Below, in pieces: positions 12,901-16,866 of a DNA stretch of 16,866 nt (position 1 is the first letter of the stretch; each line of letters opens with the position of its first letter). Made by a program: the position numbers and the translations under genes. The notes below the pieces were generated by a model. It had not been told where the DNA came from and made no database searches. It worked only from the letters and a program-made list of their open reading frames with translations. Origin of the DNA: JAUXEH01 sp965533275 (GTDB taxonomy: Bacteria; Acidobacteriota; Aminicenantia; Aminicenantales; Aminicenantaceae); contig CBESWG010000061.1 in NCBI GenBank assembly GCA_965533275.1, positions 1 through 16,866 on the forward strand, given 5' to 3'.

Positions 12901-14520
12901 ATGGCAAAACAAATAACCTTAGGCGACGAAGCCCGACAGGCTTTGCTGCGGGGTGTGAATACGCTGAGCAACGTGGTCAAAGAGACCCTCGGCCCCCGGG
13001 GCAAGAACGTCGTACTGGAGAAGAAGTTCGGATCCCCCACGAGCACCAAAGACGGTGTGACCGTGGCCAAGGAGATCGATCTCGAGGATCCCATCGAGAA
13101 CATGGGTGCCCAGCTGGTCAAGGAAGTCGCTTCCAAGACTTCCGATGTGGCCGGTGACGGGACCACGACCGCCACGGTCCTGGCCCAGATCATCTATGCC
13201 GAGGGGCTCAAATATGTCACGGCCGGCGCCAATCCCACTCTGATCAAGAAGGGGATCGACAAGGCCGTTGGAGTCATCGTGGATGGCCTCAAAGACCTGA
13301 GCCGCGAAGTCAGCGGCGAGATGATCGCCCAGGTCGGCGCCATCTCAGCCAACAACGACTTATCCATCGGCGCGATCATTGCCGAGGCCATGGACAAGGT
13401 CGGCAAGGACGGCGTCATCACCGTCGAAGAGGCCAAGGGATTGGACACCAACATGGAGATCGTGGAAGGCATGCAGTTCGACCGCGGCTACCTGTCCCCT
13501 TACTTCATCACCGATCCGGACCGCATGGAAGTCGTGCTCGAGCATCCCGTGATCCTGCTCTATGAGAAGAAGATCAGCAACCTGCGCGAGTTCCTTCCCC
13601 TGCTCGAGAACATCGCCAAGATGGGCCGCCCCCTAGTGGTCATCGCCGAGGACGTGGAAGGCGAGGCCCTCGCCACACTGGTCGTCAACAAGCTGAAGGG
13701 CACCTTCCAGTGCGTAGCGGTCAAGGCGCCTGGTTTCGGTGACCGGCGCAAGGCCATGCTGGAGGACATCGCTGTCCTGACCGGCGGCCGCGTGATCACC
13801 GAGGACATCGGTGTCAAGCTCGAGAACGTGACCGTGGACTGGCTGGGTGAGACCAAGAAGATCGTGGTGGACAAAGACAACACCACCATCGTCGAGGGCA
13901 AGGGCAGCGGAGACGAGGTCAAGGCCCGCATCAAGCAGGTCCGGACCCAGATCGAGGACACCTCCTCGGACTATGACCGCGAGAAGCTCCAGGAACGGCT
14001 GGCCAAGATGGTCGGAGGTGTCGCCCTCATCAAAGTCGGGGCCGCCACCGAGACCGAGCTCAAAGAGAAGAAGGCCCGAGTGGAAGATGCCATGCACGCC
14101 ACCAAGGCCGCGGTCGAGGAAGGAATCGTCCCCGGCGGCGGCGTGGCCCTGCTGCGCAGCCAGAAGGCCCTGGCCAAGCTCGCGTTGGACGGAGACATGC
14201 AGATCGGCGTGAACATCATCAAGCGCGCGGTGGAAGAGCCCCTGCGCCAGATCGCCCGCAACGCCGGACAAGAAGGGTCCATCATCGTAGAGAAGGTCAA
14301 GGAACAGAAAGAGAAAGACTTTGGTTTCAACGCCCTGACCGAGAAATACGAGGACCTCGTCAAGGGCGGCGTGCTCGACCCCACCAAGGTCGTCCGCACA
14401 GCGCTCCAGAATGCCTCGAGCATCGCAGGCCTGCTGCTGACCACCGAGGGACTGGTATCGGAGATCCCGGAAGACAAATCGGATATGCCTCCCATGCCTC
14501 CCGGCGGCGGCATGTACTAG
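12901..14520 (+). CDS. groEL: Chaperonin GroEL
   Basis: A 539-residue 60-kDa chaperonin that folds proteins in an ATP-driven double ring. Characteristic sequence includes the nucleotide-binding DGTTTATVLA, EGMQFDRGYLSPYF, and the late GGGVALLR region. The C terminus is short and proline-rich (MPPMPPGGGMY) in place of the usual Gly-Gly-Met repeats. The ATG at 12901 has AAGGAG at 12886-12891. An in-frame TTG two codons upstream is less likely because MAKQI is the conserved start. It is cotranscribed with groES and ends at a strong intrinsic terminator. Confidence 0.98.
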   Translation: MAKQITLGDEARQALLRGVNTLSNVVKETLGPRGKNVVLEKKFGSPTSTKDGVTVAKEIDLEDPIENMGAQLVKEVASKTSDVAGDGTTTATVLAQIIYAEGLKYVTAGANPTLIKKGIDKAVGVIVDGLKDLSREVSGEMIAQVGAISANNDLSIGAIIAEAMDKVGKDGVITVEEAKGLDTNMEIVEGMQFDRGYLSPYFITDPDRMEVVLEHPVILLYEKKISNLREFLPLLENIAKMGRPLVVIAEDVEGEALATLVVNKLKGTFQCVAVKAPGFGDRRKAMLEDIAVLTGGRVITEDIGVKLENVTVDWLGETKKIVVDKDNTTIVEGKGSGDEVKARIKQVRTQIEDTSSDYDREKLQERLAKMVGGVALIKVGAATETELKEKKARVEDAMHATKAAVEEGIVPGGGVALLRSQKALAKLALDGDMQIGVNIIKRAVEEPLRQIARNAGQEGSIIVEKVKEQKEKDFGFNALTEKYEDLVKGGVLDPTKVVRTALQNASSIAGLLLTTEGLVSEIPEDKSDMPPMPPGGGMY

Positions 14521-14553
14521 GCTTCAACCCTTTCTTTTTTCAGAAGGAATCTC

Positions 14554-14586
14554 AAGCCCCGGGCTTCGGCCCGGGGCTTTTTTTTT
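14554..14586 (+). terminator. Intrinsic terminator of groESL
   Basis: An 11-bp perfect stem (AAGCCCCGGGC at 14554-14564, GCCCGGGGCTT at 14569-14579) closed by a TTCG tetraloop, followed by nine T residues at 14578-14586. It lies 33 bp after the groEL stop. Confidence 0.95.
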
Positions 14587-14747
14587 GTGGGATCAGACAT
14601 CCTCGGCGTCCTCACGGATTCCCTCGGGTAACGGTTCGGAAAGGCTGGATCTGCGATGGTCGCCGCATCTTTTGTCAGAAATCCTCTCTCATTATGGGCA
14701 TGCTTGGTTATAGAACCGGCGTTGGGTTTATGCTATAAAGGGGAGCA

Positions 14748-16866
14748 GTGATCAAACTCTTCGACCGGTATATTCTCAAGGAGCTTTTCCCTCCTTTTGC
14801 ACTGGGCCTCCTGGTGTACACCTTCGTGCTTCTGATGAACCAGATCCTTCTGCTGTCGGAGTATTTCATCGACCGGGGTATCCAGCTGAAGACCGTCCTG
14901 TCCCTGCTTCTTTATCTCATCCCGGCCATGCTGGCGTTCACGGTGCCCATGTCCGTGCTCATGGGGATCCTGGCCGGCCTGAGCCGCCTGTCTTCGGATT
15001 CGGAGGTGACAGCCTTCAAGACGCTGGGAATATCCAACCGGCGGCTGCTTCGTCCCGTGCTGATCTTCTCGTTCTGCGGCTGGCTCGTGACATCCTTCCT
15101 CCTCCTCTACAGCACCCCCCGCGCCAACTACCAGTTCGTCAGGACCTTTGTCAGCTCCGTGCTGACCCGCGTCCAGTTCGAGATCACTCCACGCGAATTC
15201 AATGAGAGGATTCCGGGGACCGTTCTGTATATACAGGAAGTGGCGCCGGACAAGTCCTGGCAGAACGTCTTCGTGCACATCACCGAGGAGGGCCGGCTCC
15301 CGGCTGAGGTGTTCGCGGAGAGGGCCCTCATGCGGGTGTTCGGAGAGGAGAAGCGCGCCGTCCTGGAGCTCTTCAAGGGCCGGGTGCACACCTACCACTC
15401 TCAGAATCCCGAGGAATATCAGGTCACGTCCTTCGAACACCGCGAGGTGGAGCTGGACGTGGGGAACTTCTTCGCCTCGACTTCAGATGTGAAGCGTGTC
15501 CGGGAGAAGGACATCCGTGAGCTGTGGGAGGGGGCTTCCGCCCTCCGAGCAGAGCTGGAGGTCCCACCCGAGGCTGGGCAGGCCTCGGCCCCCCCCTCCT
15601 GGAAGGTGCGGGACCTGAGAAGGCACTGGATCGAGATCCACAAAAAGTTCGCGCTGCCCTTCGCCTGTTTCATCTTCGCCCTGCTCGGGATCGCCTTGGG
15701 TGCCACCACCCGCAAGGGCGGCCGCACCAGCGGCTTCACGATCAGCATCGCGATCATAACGGTCTATTATGTCCTCATCACGGGTGGGGAAAACCTGGCT
15801 GTCGAGGGCCACATGGCCCCCTGGCTGGGCATGTGGGGTCCCAACATCCTGCTGGCACTGTGCGGCCTCTATTTCTTCGTCACTTCCCACAGGGAGTGGG
15901 CCCTGTTCTCGAGGCTGAAGCGCATGTGGTCGAGGCCCAGGCCCCTTGCCGGCCCCCCCCCGCGCCGCCGGATCCTGCGTCTTCCGCGTCCCCGGCTCCG
16001 TTTCCCCTCGATACTGGACCGCTATATCATCCGGAAGTACCTGGCGATCTTCGCCCTCGGCTTCTTCAGCCTGATGGCTGTTTTCATCATCATCGATTTC
16101 TTCGAGCGTGTCGCCGATGTCTATCAGCACGGCAAGTCCCTCTCGATGTTTCTGGAGTTTCTCTGGTTCAAGCTGCCGCAGTACATGCACTATGTCCTCC
16201 CCGTAAGTGCGCTGATCGCCACCCTGTTGAGCCTGGGGATCCTGACCAAGTTCAACGAGATCACCGCCATGAAAGCCTGTGGGGTGAGCCTCTACCGAGT
16301 GGCGCTCCCCGTGGTCATGATGGCCGGTGTGGTCTGCTTTACCTCCTTCTACCTGCAGGAAAACATCCTGCCCGGCACGAACCGCAAGGCTGAGGAGGTC
16401 TGGAACCGGATCGTGGATGTCCCACCCCGCAGCACCAGCCGCGTCGACCGGCGCTGGATCGTGGGGAAGGAGAGGACCCGGGTTTTCCACTACCGGCACT
16501 TTGACAGCATCGCCGACACGTTCAGCCAGCTGACCATCCTGGACGTCGACCCCGATGCCTGGCGGATCAACCGCAGGATCTTTGCGGAAAAGGGAGTCCT
16601 GCGGGGCCGGGAGCTCTCCCTCGTGAACTGCTGGTCCCTGGACTTCGTGGATGGGCTCCCGCAGAACTTCCTGCGGCAGGAGGAGCTGCCCCTGACCCTG
16701 GCTGAAGACCGGGCCTTCTTCCTGAGCGAGTGGAAAGAACCGGGACAGATGAACTACGGTGACCTGAGCGACTACATCCGGGGGATTGAGGAGATGGGCT
16801 CCGATACGACCGATTTCCGGGTGGCCCTCAATTTCAAGCTGTCCTTCCCGCTCGTGAGCCTGATCA
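14748..16866 (+). CDS. LptF-LptG fusion, lipopolysaccharide export permeases (3' end outside window)
   Basis: One open frame of 706 codons to the window edge, with no stop. It should form both membrane subunits of the LptB2FG transporter that extracts lipopolysaccharide from the inner membrane. The first half (about 1-410) matches LptF: LFDRYILKEL start, three early spans, the SDSEVTAFKTLGIS coupling-helix region near 84-97, a periplasmic domain, and HKKFALPFACFIFALLG near 301. A basic Pro/Arg-rich linker (about 390-420, including a C9 tract at 15953-15961) leads to a second copy that begins near residue 422. This copy matches LptG: LDRYIIRKYLAIF and FNEITAMKACGVSLYRV. I followed the frame through the C tract and it is continuous. 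The start is GTG 14748 with AAGGGGAG at 14738-14745. The spacing is short, but an upstream stop at 14736 leaves no better start. Confidence 0.88.
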   Translation, partial: MIKLFDRYILKELFPPFALGLLVYTFVLLMNQILLLSEYFIDRGIQLKTVLSLLLYLIPAMLAFTVPMSVLMGILAGLSRLSSDSEVTAFKTLGISNRRLLRPVLIFSFCGWLVTSFLLLYSTPRANYQFVRTFVSSVLTRVQFEITPREFNERIPGTVLYIQEVAPDKSWQNVFVHITEEGRLPAEVFAERALMRVFGEEKRAVLELFKGRVHTYHSQNPEEYQVTSFEHREVELDVGNFFASTSDVKRVREKDIRELWEGASALRAELEVPPEAGQASAPPSWKVRDLRRHWIEIHKKFALPFACFIFALLGIALGATTRKGGRTSGFTISIAIITVYYVLITGGENLAVEGHMAPWLGMWGPNILLALCGLYFFVTSHREWALFSRLKRMWSRPRPLAGPPPRRRILRLPRPRLRFPSILDRYIIRKYLAIFALGFFSLMAVFIIIDFFERVADVYQHGKSLSMFLEFLWFKLPQYMHYVLPVSALIATLLSLGILTKFNEITAMKACGVSLYRVALPVVMMAGVVCFTSFYLQENILPGTNRKAEEVWNRIVDVPPRSTSRVDRRWIVGKERTRVFHYRHFDSIADTFSQLTILDVDPDAWRINRRIFAEKGVLRGRELSLVNCWSLDFVDGLPQNFLRQEELPLTLAEDRAFFLSEWKEPGQMNYGDLSDYIRGIEEMGSDTTDFRVALNFKLSFPLVSLI

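Noticed and set aside
14672..14739. Candidate promoters for lptFG (TTGTCA near 14672, TATGCT near 14729, TATAAA near 14734)
   Set aside because: None gives both hexamers at an acceptable 16-18 bp spacing, so no promoter is called. The gene must have one, since a strong terminator separates it from groEL.
15483..16499. 338-codon antisense frame and a 289-codon + frame within lptFG
   Set aside because: Both overlap the continuous LptF-LptG frame, which carries recognisable family motifs; their translations are low-complexity.

Overview
The window is a GC-rich stretch of a chromosome from a Gram-negative bacterium: LptF/LptG belong to lipopolysaccharide export, and several proteins have multiple membrane spans. 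A flavodiiron protein suggests an anaerobic or microaerophilic lifestyle. HrcA/CIRCE control of groESL, a Fis-type helix-turn-helix protein, and the run pgeF-purC-PHP-cvpA would fit Desulfobacterota, Acidobacteriota or a related uncultured lineage. I cannot fix the phylum from sequence alone. All convincing genes are on the + strand.

Layout. (1) 136-1448: a good sigma-70 promoter, a flavodiiron O2/NO reductase and a possible terminator hairpin. (2) 1508-8195: a tandem 11-bp-period TTGACAT array, then five tightly packed genes: an AttH/CrtC-like lipocalin-type protein, an ABC ATPase, an ABC-2-type permease, a 961-residue three-domain membrane protein, and an aldehyde dehydrogenase. The three-domain protein joins an isoprenylcysteine-methyltransferase-like domain, an Lgt-like domain and a PLP-dependent fold-type-III decarboxylase-like domain. 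The first four genes overlap and the fifth follows after 12 bp, so this reads as one operon. (3) 8196-8675: a gene-free interval bounded by two inverted copies of a 38-bp element, each in the loop of its own hairpin, followed by a promoter. (4) 8676-12416: a probable housekeeping operon: an unknown small protein, pgeF, purC, a PHP-domain phosphoesterase, a CvpA-family membrane protein and a small Fis-type DNA-binding protein. (5) 12450-14586: groES-groEL with one perfect and one degenerate CIRCE operator, a consensus promoter and a strong intrinsic terminator. (6) 14748-end: one open frame that appears to be LptF fused to LptG, cut by the window edge.

The most novel part is region 2. Two of the fused domains belong to families that act on lipid-linked thiols or carboxyls. 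The third resembles amino-acid decarboxylases but lacks their conserved cysteine, and the Lgt-like domain lacks residues essential in true Lgt. With an adjacent ABC exporter, a lipocalin-like protein and an aldehyde dehydrogenase resembling the fatty-aldehyde class, the operon looks like a dedicated system for making and moving an unusual amino-acid-derived lipid or small molecule. That role is inference, not demonstrated by the sequence. The upstream array resembles direct-repeat operators of PhoB/OmpR-type response regulators, so the operon may respond to an environmental signal such as phosphate limitation.
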